Assembly (NCBI RefSeq): GCF_003977595.1
Contig: NZ_RYYR01000019.1
Span: 1-64,000 of the forward strand
Reading direction: 5' to 3'
Origin: Lysinibacillus antri
GTDB taxonomy: Bacteria; Bacillota; Bacilli; Bacillales_A; Planococcaceae
DNA: 64,000 nucleotides
Under the pieces are notes generated by a model. That model did not search any database. It was not told where the DNA came from and saw nothing but the letters and a program-made list of their open reading frames with translations. The position numbers and the translations under genes were made by a program. Below are positions 26,220 through 33,432 of the stretch, one piece after another. The number at the start of each line of letters is the position of its first letter. Within the stretch, counting starts at the first letter, position 1.

Positions 26220-27269
26220 ATGCAAAATGAATTAGTGACGAACAATTCAAAAAAGAAAATTGCCTTTATTGTTGAACATAGTGTAGTAAAAGGGTTTTAT
26301 CCCCTTGAAAGAGCGGCTATTTTAGCAAAACTATTAAAGGAAGAAGAAAATATATATATTTTTTTAAAGCAATCTGGACAAGAGTCAATTGAGATATTTA
26401 CTGATTTACAACTTTCTCCAATTCTATTTGATAGTTATGCAGAATTAAAAACGCAGATTCGTAGTCTTGAACCCGACTTAATTGTACAGGATGGTCGAGA
26501 TACTTTAGTTGAGCACGTTGAACAACTAAGACCACATTGTAAAACTCTAGTTCATTTCGATGATTTTGGAGAAGGTGGACTGTTAGCGGATTGCAATATC
26601 CATGCACTTTTTGAAGAAGTGCGAGAAAATACTGCACGAAATATTTTAGGTGGTACTTATGCATTCGCAGTTAAAGATTCACTAAAAACGGTTGCAGAGT
26701 CCCGCGTTTCAAATGAACTATCCAATCCACCACATATTGTTGTTGCCTATGAAGATGGGGACGAAAATAATTTAACATACCGCACATTACGTCATTTAAC
26801 ACAGCTACAAATACCATTAAAGGTGACCATTGCGATTGATAAAGAATATAAGCACTCGGTTGAAGATTTGCAAATGATGGTTCTTAGCCGTCGAAATACT
26901 AAACTATTAAAAGAGGAACAAGCATTAGAAAAATTATTACCTGAAGCAGATATCGTCATTTGTAATGCAAATTATACGCCATATAAAGTAGCGACGGTCG
27001 GAATACCTTGTATTACTGCTGCACAGAATGAACGAGAGCTTAATAATGCTTTCCCACGCGAACACCATGGTTTTATTCATATCGGCTTAGGTCGGAAAAT
27101 GAAGCAATCCAATATTCAAAATGCCGTGATGGAATTGTTACTACATGAAGCTAGACGAGAACGGGCTGTACGCAAACAATTTGAACTAGAGATTTCTGAC
27201 AACAACGAAGTACTAAAGTCCCTCCTTTTAGATTTCGTGTACGAGCGTCATAATATTGCGACATTTTAA
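26220..27269 (+). CDS. PseG-like glycosyltransferase-fold protein
   Basis: A 349-residue protein that looks like a GT-B fold of the PseG/SpsG group (UDP-sugar hydrolases for pseudaminic or legionaminic acid and related transferases). Evidence is the order IAFIVEHSVVKGFYPLERAAILAKLL, LVHFDDFGEGGLLADCNIHA, an ICNANYTPYKVATVGIPCI block near residue 255 (donor-binding in PseG relatives), and QNERELNNAF. The match is distant. It lies upstream of chemotaxis-type genes on the same strand, so flagellin glycosylation is a possible role but only an inference. The ribosome site is AAAGGATGG. Confidence 0.55.
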   Translation: MQNELVTNNSKKKIAFIVEHSVVKGFYPLERAAILAKLLKEEENIYIFLKQSGQESIEIFTDLQLSPILFDSYAELKTQIRSLEPDLIVQDGRDTLVEHVEQLRPHCKTLVHFDDFGEGGLLADCNIHALFEEVRENTARNILGGTYAFAVKDSLKTVAESRVSNELSNPPHIVVAYEDGDENNLTYRTLRHLTQLQIPLKVTIAIDKEYKHSVEDLQMMVLSRRNTKLLKEEQALEKLLPEADIVICNANYTPYKVATVGIPCITAAQNERELNNAFPREHHGFIHIGLGRKMKQSNIQNAVMELLLHEARRERAVRKQFELEISDNNEVLKSLLLDFVYERHNIATF

Positions 27270-27327
27270 TTAGAAATGCGGAAAGCGAGACACTGTCCAA
27301 AGGTACTCACCTTCTATGTTGATGTTT

Positions 27328-27356
27328 AGCCAGTCCTTAAATGGGCTGGTTTTATA
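27328..27356 (+). terminator. Terminator after the PseG-like gene
   Basis: AGCCAG.CC / GG.CTGGTT stem followed by TTTATATTT on the plus strand. Confidence 0.6.
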
Positions 27357-27536
27357 TTTCAAGTAAATTATTAAAAAGTACTTAATTTAATGTAAATTTT
27401 CAAACTTTTTGTTACACTTTACGTGTATAATAAGAACTATTTTATTTTTTCTATTACAATTAAAAGGAAATATTCTTGGGAATGTCGAACTAGATTACTT
27501 TAGGTATTACTGATTAAGGCAAAAGGAGTTGTAAAT

Positions 27537-27923
27537 ATGAAAAAGAATTTAAAAGTATTAATTTGTGACGATTCAATCCTCATCCGTAAAAAATTAAGAT
27601 CTGTTTTAGAGAAATGTAAAATTGAAGAAATTTTCGAGGCAGAAAACGGTGCTATCGCTGTTGAACAAGCAAAAGAACTTAATCCTGACTTAATCTTTAT
27701 GGATATCGTTATGCCTGATAAAGATGGGATCGAGGCGCTAAAAGAAATTAAAACATTTAACACAGATGTAAAAATTGTTATGGCTTCTTCTGCGGGGACT
27801 AGCGACCATTTAAAAGAAGCACTTTCAAACGGTGCGTATGACTTTATCCAAAAACCAGTTTCATTCGAATCTGTTACTCTACTAATCGAAAAAATTCTGA
27901 AGGAGGAAAGTGCCAATGTTTAG
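27537..27923 (+). CDS. CheY-like single-domain response regulator
   Basis: A 128-residue receiver domain with no output domain. Acidic pocket Asp11/Asp12 (CDDS), phospho-acceptor Asp56 (FMDIVMPDKDG), the switch Ser84/85 (MASSAGTS) and Lys106 (IQKPVS) are all present, so it should be phosphorylatable. Its last codons overlap the start of the next gene by 8 bases, giving translational coupling to a CheX-like phosphatase. It may be the partner dephosphorylated by that protein. The upstream region shows TATAAT near 27426 but no clear -35 box. The ribosome site AAAAGGAG is strong. Confidence 0.92.
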   Translation: MKKNLKVLICDDSILIRKKLRSVLEKCKIEEIFEAENGAIAVEQAKELNPDLIFMDIVMPDKDGIEALKEIKTFNTDVKIVMASSAGTSDHLKEALSNGAYDFIQKPVSFESVTLLIEKILKEESANV

Positions 27924-28836
27924 TCAATACTTCGGTCATTATCTATTAAATCGCGGCTTAATTACGCGCGAACAGTTAGCGGATTCTTTAGAGTTTCAAA
28001 AAACAGTTCATGTTAAATTTGGCGTTATTGCAGTAGATGAAGGTTTTATGACAACTGCTCAAGTAGAAGAAGTACATGAAAAACAACGTCAAATGGACAA
28101 ACGTTTTGGTGAAATTGCAGTAGAGCTTGGTTATTTAACAGAAGAACAAGTTGAATCCCTAATCTCTCACCAAAAGCAAAGCCACCTTTACTTAGCTCAA
28201 GCACTTGTAGACCGCGGATATATGACAATTGACGAATTTGGTGCTGCTCTTAATGAGTACAAAAAAGATAACAGTTTATCCGATGAACAATTTGAAGCAA
28301 TCCGGAACGGTAATGTCGATACATTAGTTGAAAAAATCCTTGTTGCCTATGACGAAGAAAAAGCAGCTAAATACGGAAAATACTTATCTCTATTTGCGAA
28401 AAACATGATCCGCTTCATCGATGACCAAGTATATCTAGAAGTTTCAGAGACTAATAATGTTACACCAGGAAATTGGTTAATTAAACAAGACGTTGTTGGT
28501 ACTTCCCCTTTATTTACAGGCATCAGTATCAATGATGAAACATTATTATATGTAGCTTCTATTTATGCAGAAGAAGAATTAACAGAAATTGACGCTCTAG
28601 CAAAAGATGCTGTTAGCGAATTCTTAAACTTACATAACGGCATCTACCTTGTGAATATGTCGAACTGGGGTACAGAATTAGATATGAAACCTCAACAAGT
28701 ATTTGAAAGCGCTACTGTTTCAGGTGATCTTTTCCAAGTGACAGTAAACACTTCAAAAGGCGCATTCCAAGTAGTACTTTCTGACAACCCATCTAATATT
28801 GCAGTAGAATCTGCAACTGGAACTCAAACAGTATAA
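27916..28836 (+). CDS. CheX/CheC-like phosphatase with four N-terminal MshEN-type motifs
   Basis: 306 residues. Residues 5-28, 34-57, 63-86 and 92-115 are four 24-residue units of the pattern (R/K)xGxx(L/V)(L/V)xxG(hydrophobic)2xxxxLxxxLxxQ, separated by exactly 5 residues each. That is the motif of the MshEN c-di-GMP-binding domain found at the N-terminus of type II secretion ATPases. Residues about 150-306 resemble CheX: DAVSEFLN matches DxxxExxN of CheC/CheX/FliY CheY-P phosphatases, followed by a proline 21 residues on. The ATG at 27916 has AAGGAGG 9 bases upstream; it overlaps the receiver gene. c-di-GMP control of CheY-P dephosphorylation is inferred. Confidence 0.75.
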   Translation: MFSQYFGHYLLNRGLITREQLADSLEFQKTVHVKFGVIAVDEGFMTTAQVEEVHEKQRQMDKRFGEIAVELGYLTEEQVESLISHQKQSHLYLAQALVDRGYMTIDEFGAALNEYKKDNSLSDEQFEAIRNGNVDTLVEKILVAYDEEKAAKYGKYLSLFAKNMIRFIDDQVYLEVSETNNVTPGNWLIKQDVVGTSPLFTGISINDETLLYVASIYAEEELTEIDALAKDAVSEFLNLHNGIYLVNMSNWGTELDMKPQQVFESATVSGDLFQVTVNTSKGAFQVVLSDNPSNIAVESATGTQTV

Positions 28837-28842
28837 TCTCCC

Positions 28843-28878
28843 CCCCCTGTATGAAGTGTATTCGATGCAGGGGGTTTA
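28843..28878 (+). terminator. Terminator of the CheX-like gene
   Basis: CCCCCTG / CAGGGGG stem with an 18-base loop, followed by a weak T-rich stretch. Confidence 0.6.
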
Positions 28879-28882
28879 CTAT

Positions 28883-28912
28883 GGTGCCTGGCACTCAAAC
28901 AATTCCGAAAAT
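28883..28912 (-). repeat. GTGCCAGGCAC palindromic dispersed element (single copy, reverse)
   Basis: On the minus strand this reads ATTTTC.GAATTGTTTG then AGTGCCAGGCACC, matching the two copies at 40495-40524 and 40530-40558 with about four differences in 30 bases. GTGCC-A-GGCAC is a palindrome. No coding or transposase sequence accompanies it. Confidence 0.75.
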
Positions 28913-29087
28913 TAACTACAATTTTCTAATCCCCCCTCTCCCCCCTTCCAAAGGCAACTTATTATTAATGAAAAAGCGTAGTCTCCTATGATACAATGTT
29001 CATTAGATGTAATTTTGAGAAACACACAAATGATGATCTCATTTGTTCCTGATATACGACGAACAATTAAATAAAGGAGTAGCTTGC

Positions 29088-29273
29088 ATGTTAACCAAAT
29101 CAGAACTTCAACAGAAAATTGCAGAACTTAAGATGGATTACATTAATTTACAAGGTGATATTGAAAAGCTTGAAAATACGGGGCATATCGAATCCGTTAC
29201 GAAAGCAGAAGAACGCCTTGCCAATATGGAAAAGCAACTTGCTGAATTGAATAAGCAGCTCGCGGCATTATAA
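29088..29273 (+). CDS. SE1832-family small protein
   Basis: A 61-residue helical protein, MLTKSELQQKIAELKMDYINLQGDIEKLEN..., with heptad spacing suggesting a coiled coil and a C-terminus EKQLAELNKQLAAL. It matches the SE1832 family of Firmicutes of unknown function. The ATG at 29088 has AAAGGAG 8 bases upstream, so the longer frame from 29043 is not used. Its stop codon lies in the loop of its own terminator. An extended -10 (TATGATACAAT, near 28987-28997) precedes it. Confidence 0.85.
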   Translation: MLTKSELQQKIAELKMDYINLQGDIEKLENTGHIESVTKAEERLANMEKQLAELNKQLAAL

Positions 29274-29290
29274 TTTGTCGCGTTTTTTTT
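29261..29290 (+). terminator. Terminator overlapping the SE1832 stop codon
   Basis: CGCGGCA / TGTCGCG stem followed by eight T; the TAA stop (29271-29273) is inside the loop, so the last codons form the 5' arm. Confidence 0.8.
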
Positions 29291-29397
29291 GGATTAAAAA
29301 CTAAGTGGATTGGTGCGGGAGTCCGACATCGGTTTACACTTTTGAATTACAAAAAGAAACATTGAAATCATTTTTATTATCGGAGGAACATATTTTT

Positions 29398-30966
29398 ATG
29401 GCAATATTAACTGTTGAAAACTTAGGGCATTCCTTTGGCGATCGTACCCTTTTTAAAGACGTTTCATTTCGTCTAGTAGAGGGCGATCATATCGGTCTTG
29501 TTGGTGCGAACGGTGTGGGGAAATCTACATTAATGGGCATCATTACAGGTCAAACAATTCACGATACTGGTAAAGTGGAATGGCTACCTGGTACGCACTA
29601 TGGATACTTAGACCAGCATACTGTTTTAAATGCAGGTCGCTCAATGCGTGATGTATTACGTGACGCTTTCCTCCCTCTTTATAAAAAAGAAGAAGAGTTA
29701 AACGAAATTACTGGGAAAATGGCTGATGCGACACCTGAAGAGTTAGAAACACTACTAGAACAAATGGCCGACGTTCAAGATGCTCTAGATGCGGGTGATT
29801 TTTATACATTAGATATGAAAATTGAAGAAATTGCTCGTGGTCTTGGTTTAGATGCCATTGGATTAGATCGCGATGTAGCTGCCCTATCTGGTGGTCAACG
29901 TACAAAAGTTTTACTAGCAAAACTTTTACTTGAAAAACCAAAAGTATTATTACTAGATGAGCCGACGAACTATTTAGATGAAGAACATATTACATGGCTT
30001 TCACATTATTTGAAAGATTACCCTTATGCTTTCTTACTAATTTCCCATGATACGGAATTTATGAATGGTGTAGTCGATGTTATTTTCCATTTAGAGTTCT
30101 CTAAGATGACTCGCTATACAGCAACTTATGATAAATTTTTAGAGTTAGCTGAAATCAATAAGCGCCAACATATTGATGCTTATGAAAAACAACAAGAGTT
30201 TATTAAAAAACAAGAAGAATTTATTGCGAAAAACAAAGCGCGCTACTCTACAACGGGTCGTGCCAAATCCCGCGCAAAGCAACTTGATCGATTAGAGCGA
30301 ATTGACCGCCCGGAAACTGCAGTAAAGCCAGAGTTTGGCTTTAAAGAAGCCCGCGCATCTAGTCGCTTTGTTGTAGAGGCAGAAAATTTATCAATTGGGT
30401 ATGATTCAGCAAAACCTTTACTTCCACCGCTTTCTTTCACAATTGAGCGTGGGGAAAAAATCGCTTTAATCGGAATGAACGGTGTCGGAAAATCAACGTT
30501 ATTAAAAACGATGCTTGGAAAAATTCCATCTCTTGACGGTAAAGTGAGCCGTGGCGACTTCCTGATTCCTTCTTATTTCGAGCAAGAAGTAAAAGCTGGC
30601 CATATTACACCGATTGACGATGTATGGAATGCTTTCCCGAGCATGGATCAACATCAAGTTCGTGCTGCGTTAGCTCGTGCAGGTTTAAAAAATGAACATA
30701 TTTCTCGCCCATTAAATTCATTATCAGGTGGCGAGCAAGCGAAAGTTCGTTTATGTAAACTAATGATGGAAGAATCGAATTGGTTAGTATTTGACGAACC
30801 GACAAACCACTTAGATGTAGATGCAAAAGCAGAATTAAAACGCGCCATGCAACAATATAAAGGTACAATCGTCTTAGTTTCCCACGAACCGGAATTTTAT
30901 GAAGGACTAGCGACAAAAGTGTGGAATGTACAGGATTGGTTTACTACTGGTAAGACGGATTTATAA
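29398..30966 (+). CDS. ABC-F family ATPase (YkpA/YbiT-like)
   Basis: A 522-residue protein with two ABC ATPase domains and no membrane segment, the ABC-F translation-factor type that binds the ribosome E site. First domain: Walker A GANGVGKST, signature LSGGQ, Walker B LLLDEPTNYLD. Linker 240-320 is charged (KKQEEFIAKNKARYSTTGRAKSRAKQLDRLERID). Second domain: Walker A GMNGVGKST, LSGGE and VFDEPTNHLD. The ATG at 29398 has CGGAGG 11 bases upstream. Length and linker most resemble B. subtilis YkpA and E. coli YbiT, not the antibiotic-resistance types. Confidence 0.93.
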   Translation: MAILTVENLGHSFGDRTLFKDVSFRLVEGDHIGLVGANGVGKSTLMGIITGQTIHDTGKVEWLPGTHYGYLDQHTVLNAGRSMRDVLRDAFLPLYKKEEELNEITGKMADATPEELETLLEQMADVQDALDAGDFYTLDMKIEEIARGLGLDAIGLDRDVAALSGGQRTKVLLAKLLLEKPKVLLLDEPTNYLDEEHITWLSHYLKDYPYAFLLISHDTEFMNGVVDVIFHLEFSKMTRYTATYDKFLELAEINKRQHIDAYEKQQEFIKKQEEFIAKNKARYSTTGRAKSRAKQLDRLERIDRPETAVKPEFGFKEARASSRFVVEAENLSIGYDSAKPLLPPLSFTIERGEKIALIGMNGVGKSTLLKTMLGKIPSLDGKVSRGDFLIPSYFEQEVKAGHITPIDDVWNAFPSMDQHQVRAALARAGLKNEHISRPLNSLSGGEQAKVRLCKLMMEESNWLVFDEPTNHLDVDAKAELKRAMQQYKGTIVLVSHEPEFYEGLATKVWNVQDWFTTGKTDL

Positions 30967-30976
30967 AAAGTGAGAG

Positions 30977-31014
30977 CGGTTTGAACACCTTATGAGGAGT
31001 TCAAACCGTTTTTT
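30977..31014 (+). terminator. Terminator of the ABC-F gene
   Basis: Perfect 10-bp stem CGGTTTGAAC / GTTCAAACCG followed by TTTTTT. Confidence 0.85.
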
Positions 31015-31101
31015 GATAAAATTTTGATATTTTATGGGGATATCGAAAAAACTATTTTGGCAGTTTTAGAGATTTTTTCTTTTTACCTGGAAATTTATTG
31101 T

Positions 31102-31206
31102 AATACTCGCGTTTTTAACTGAAATACTCGCGGTTTTATTAAAAATACTCGCACTTTTCAACTAAATACTCGCGGTTTATTAGTAAATACTCGCACTTTG
31201 ATTTTC
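31102..31206. repeat. Tandem array with exact 21-bp period (array 3, AATACTCGC core)
   Basis: Units begin at 31102, 31123, 31144, 31165 and 31186, exactly 21 bp apart. The core AATACTCGC is identical in all five; the following 12 bases vary. The array runs into the 3' end of the minus-strand NERD gene: the last two units and part of the third are coding there, and the frame stays open beyond the stop (repeat VRVF / PRVF every 7 residues). Confidence 0.88.
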
Positions 31207-32153
31207 TCCGGTATTAAATACTTTCTATCCTTATAAGTACCTACACTCTCTATACCCAATGATCGGAGAATTCGACTTGCGGTATCTTTAGATGAAATCC
31301 CCATAAACTCCCGAAACTCGCAATTACTAATCCACTCATTCCAAAGCAACCGATAATCATTCAATGCCTCTAAAAATGCTAGATTATCGATATTTCCACA
31401 CCGAAAACAAACCCATTTCCCATGTTTAAATTGCATTGGCATACGGTACATGCAAGCCTTACAGAGTACCCCTTTCCTCAATTTTGCCCTATTGATTTTC
31501 GGCTCCCATTTTCGCACTGTTTGCAAAGATTTCAAATCTTTCCCCAGCTGATATATCTGATCCTCTACAATCAGTGGCTGGCGATGCTTCCTTAGTAGAT
31601 TGTCCAACTTATATCGCAGCCCAGTCACCTGGAAGACTAACACATCTCTTGCATTAATTTTACCAATGACAGAATTTGAATTCGCAAAGATTACGGCACA
31701 TTCGATCGGCAACCGCATGTCAAACTTCTGCAACATCCCCTTCACAAACCGCCCATGCCTTCTAACTTGATCAACAGGATTTGTAAACCCTTCTACAATC
31801 CCATCATTGCGTGTTCTGATACATTGGTTCGTTTCCTCATCTATCTCAATGCGGCCTGCAATATTTTTCGCTTCAATTACGAAAACAAAATAGGGACACA
31901 GAAAAAAAGAATCGATTTGATGGGAAAAACCAGCGTCATTTTCTAAATGCAACCCATTTAATAAAATATAGGGAATCCCTAACGTAAAATCCTCCCACTC
32001 TCGGTCAACACGCAATTCCCCATAGTAACCGGATCTTTCGCGGGCCAATTTGTCCTCGTAGTATCCGTAATTCACATCCTCCTTTGGCAACCTTCTCAAA
32101 ATAGCTTCAAGCACCGCAATTGTACTGGGTTCCTTGCGTTCCAACATTATCAT
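31158..32153 (-). CDS. NERD-domain protein with zinc-ribbon-like segment
   Basis: 331 residues. Residues about 40-160 are a NERD (nuclease-related) domain: GYYGELRVDREW, ILLNGLHLENDAGFSHQIDSFFLC and FVFVIEAKNIAGRI carry the Asp and ExK residues of a restriction-endonuclease-like fold. A CKAC ... CFRC pair near 235-255 could be a zinc ribbon. The start is an ATG with GGAGGTGAGCTC upstream. The C-terminus (KVRVFTNKPRVFS) is encoded by units of array 3, so the natural end is partly made of the 21-bp repeat. The cellular role is unknown. Confidence 0.85.
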   Translation of the reverse strand: MIMLERKEPSTIAVLEAILRRLPKEDVNYGYYEDKLARERSGYYGELRVDREWEDFTLGIPYILLNGLHLENDAGFSHQIDSFFLCPYFVFVIEAKNIAGRIEIDEETNQCIRTRNDGIVEGFTNPVDQVRRHGRFVKGMLQKFDMRLPIECAVIFANSNSVIGKINARDVLVFQVTGLRYKLDNLLRKHRQPLIVEDQIYQLGKDLKSLQTVRKWEPKINRAKLRKGVLCKACMYRMPMQFKHGKWVCFRCGNIDNLAFLEALNDYRLLWNEWISNCEFREFMGISSKDTASRILRSLGIESVGTYKDRKYLIPEKIKVRVFTNKPRVFS

Positions 32154-32367
32154 GAGCTCACCTCCTCCACCGTATTTTAATTGGAACTCTCTAAATCACC
32201 CAAACTCTCAAAATCTAAATTCACCCCAAATATGAAAACCAAAATTAATTTTCCAATACACATTAATTCTCACAAACCCTCAAAATTTTGAAACTTTTTC
32301 TAGCCAAAAACGTATATATTTATAGAAAAACGGTTATAAATGTATGTGAGCCCACTTATCAAATTCA

Positions 32368-32430
32368 TTGACTTATAAATATCTTACTGATAAGATATTT
32401 ATAACAACAAATTATCTTACAAATAAGTTA
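32368..32430 (+). promoter_or_regulatory. Sigma-A promoter of spx overlaid by two palindromic operator candidates
   Basis: TTGACT (32368-32373), 17 bp, TAAGAT (32391-32396) form a promoter. A perfect 30-bp palindrome (32374-32403; arms TATAAATATCTTA / TAAGATATTTATA) covers its spacer and -10 box. A second, imperfect copy of the core TATCTTACnnATAAG lies at 32413-32430, 33 bp further on. A repressor site is likely; the MarR-type gene at 32915 is one candidate regulator. The rest of the gap 32154-32459 is AT-rich with no gene. Confidence 0.6.
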
Positions 32431-32459
32431 CTTCTAAAAAACGAAAGCGAGGAGTTCTC

Positions 32460-32864
32460 ATGACAGTTACAATTTATACACAATCAAGCTGTTCCTCTTC
32501 ACGAAAAGCCATCAAATGGTTAAAAGAAAATAATATTAGTTTTATAGAAAAACGTATAACATCTCAACCTTTAACATTAGCAGAATTTAAAAATATATTA
32601 AGAATGACAGAAGACGGAACAGATGAAATTATTGCAACAAATTCAAATGACTTTAAAAATCTTGATTTAGACATTGACCAATTATCTATTCAAGATTTGT
32701 ACAACATCATTCAGCAATACCCACGTATGTTACGTAGCCCTATTTTACTTGATGAAAAACGTATTCAAGTAGGCTATAACGAAATGGACATCCGTCGTTT
32801 TATTCCGCGTAAAGTACGTGCTTATGAACTAAATGCAATGCAACAGCTAGCAACACAAGGTTAA
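32460..32864 (+). CDS. spx: Spx/MgsR-family regulator with CxxS in place of CxxC
   Basis: A 134-residue ArsC-fold protein of the Spx family, which binds the RNA polymerase alpha C-terminal domain and changes transcription under thiol stress. The family motifs RMTEDGTDEIIATNS, QYPRMLRSPILLDEKRIQVGYNEMDIRRFIPRKVR are intact, including the glycine that contacts alpha. The N-terminal redox site reads SSCSSSRKA: Cys11 is present but the second Cys is Ser14, so the usual disulfide switch cannot form. A promoter with palindromic operators precedes it (32368-32430). It is followed by a MarR-type gene in the same direction. Confidence 0.88.
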   Translation: MTVTIYTQSSCSSSRKAIKWLKENNISFIEKRITSQPLTLAEFKNILRMTEDGTDEIIATNSNDFKNLDLDIDQLSIQDLYNIIQQYPRMLRSPILLDEKRIQVGYNEMDIRRFIPRKVRAYELNAMQQLATQG

Positions 32865-32914
32865 TCGTTACTTCCTGAACATGCGAAAGACTTTGTAAGT
32901 GGAGCGAAAACATT

Positions 32915-33367
32915 ATGGACAACCAACGATATAATACTCTATCTTCGCTTTTTGAAGTGGTTTCTTCATTAGAGCGAAAATGGGCAAATGAATGGAATCA
33001 ACAAAATCATTTAGGATTTTCAAAGTCTCATATATTACTTTTAGATTTGTTGGCGAAAGAAGGGCCAAAACGTCCTTCTGCTATTGCAGAGCGCTTAAAA
33101 GTAACAACTGGCGGCGTGACTGTTTTAACAACAAAATTGATTAAATGTGGCTTTATTGAGAAAACCCAAAATAGTGCGGATCGTCGTGCTGCTCAAATTG
33201 CCATAACTTCTGAAGGCGAAAAAATGTTAGCACAATCTCAAGCCCAAGTGACAGCTATGGTTAACTCCATGTTTGGCATGCTCACAACGGATGAAATTAA
33301 AACGCTACATACGATATTTGAGAAATGCTTAGTTAGTGCAAATGGGCAACAAAATCAGAATGACTAA
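32915..33367 (+). CDS. MarR-family transcriptional regulator
   Basis: A 150-residue winged-helix regulator. LGFSKSHILLLDLLAKEGPKRPSAIAERLKVTTGGVTVLTTKLIKCGFIEKTQNSADRRAAQIAITSEG is the complete MarR HTH and wing (DRRAAQI). No obvious cysteine sensor is present apart from Cys in TKLIKCGFI and EKCLVS, so ligand or redox sensing is open. The ribosome site GTGGAGCG is acceptable. It follows spx with a 50-base gap and may control it through the palindromes near 32374-32430 (inference). Confidence 0.9.
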   Translation: MDNQRYNTLSSLFEVVSSLERKWANEWNQQNHLGFSKSHILLLDLLAKEGPKRPSAIAERLKVTTGGVTVLTTKLIKCGFIEKTQNSADRRAAQIAITSEGEKMLAQSQAQVTAMVNSMFGMLTTDEIKTLHTIFEKCLVSANGQQNQND

Positions 33368-33382
33368 CTTAATTCCAAAATA

Positions 33383-33420
33383 AAACGCAAGCTGCTACAT
33401 TGAGCAACTTGCGTTTATTC
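33383..33420. terminator. Bidirectional terminator between marR-type and M20 genes
   Basis: AAACGCAAG / CTTGCGTTT stem; the two flanking genes converge here. Confidence 0.7.
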
Positions 33421-33432
33421 ATTATAACCCTC

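Noticed and set aside
27916-28836. N-terminal part as a type II secretion ATPase
   Set aside because: Only the MshEN-type motifs are shared; there is no Walker motif and the C-terminus is CheX-like.
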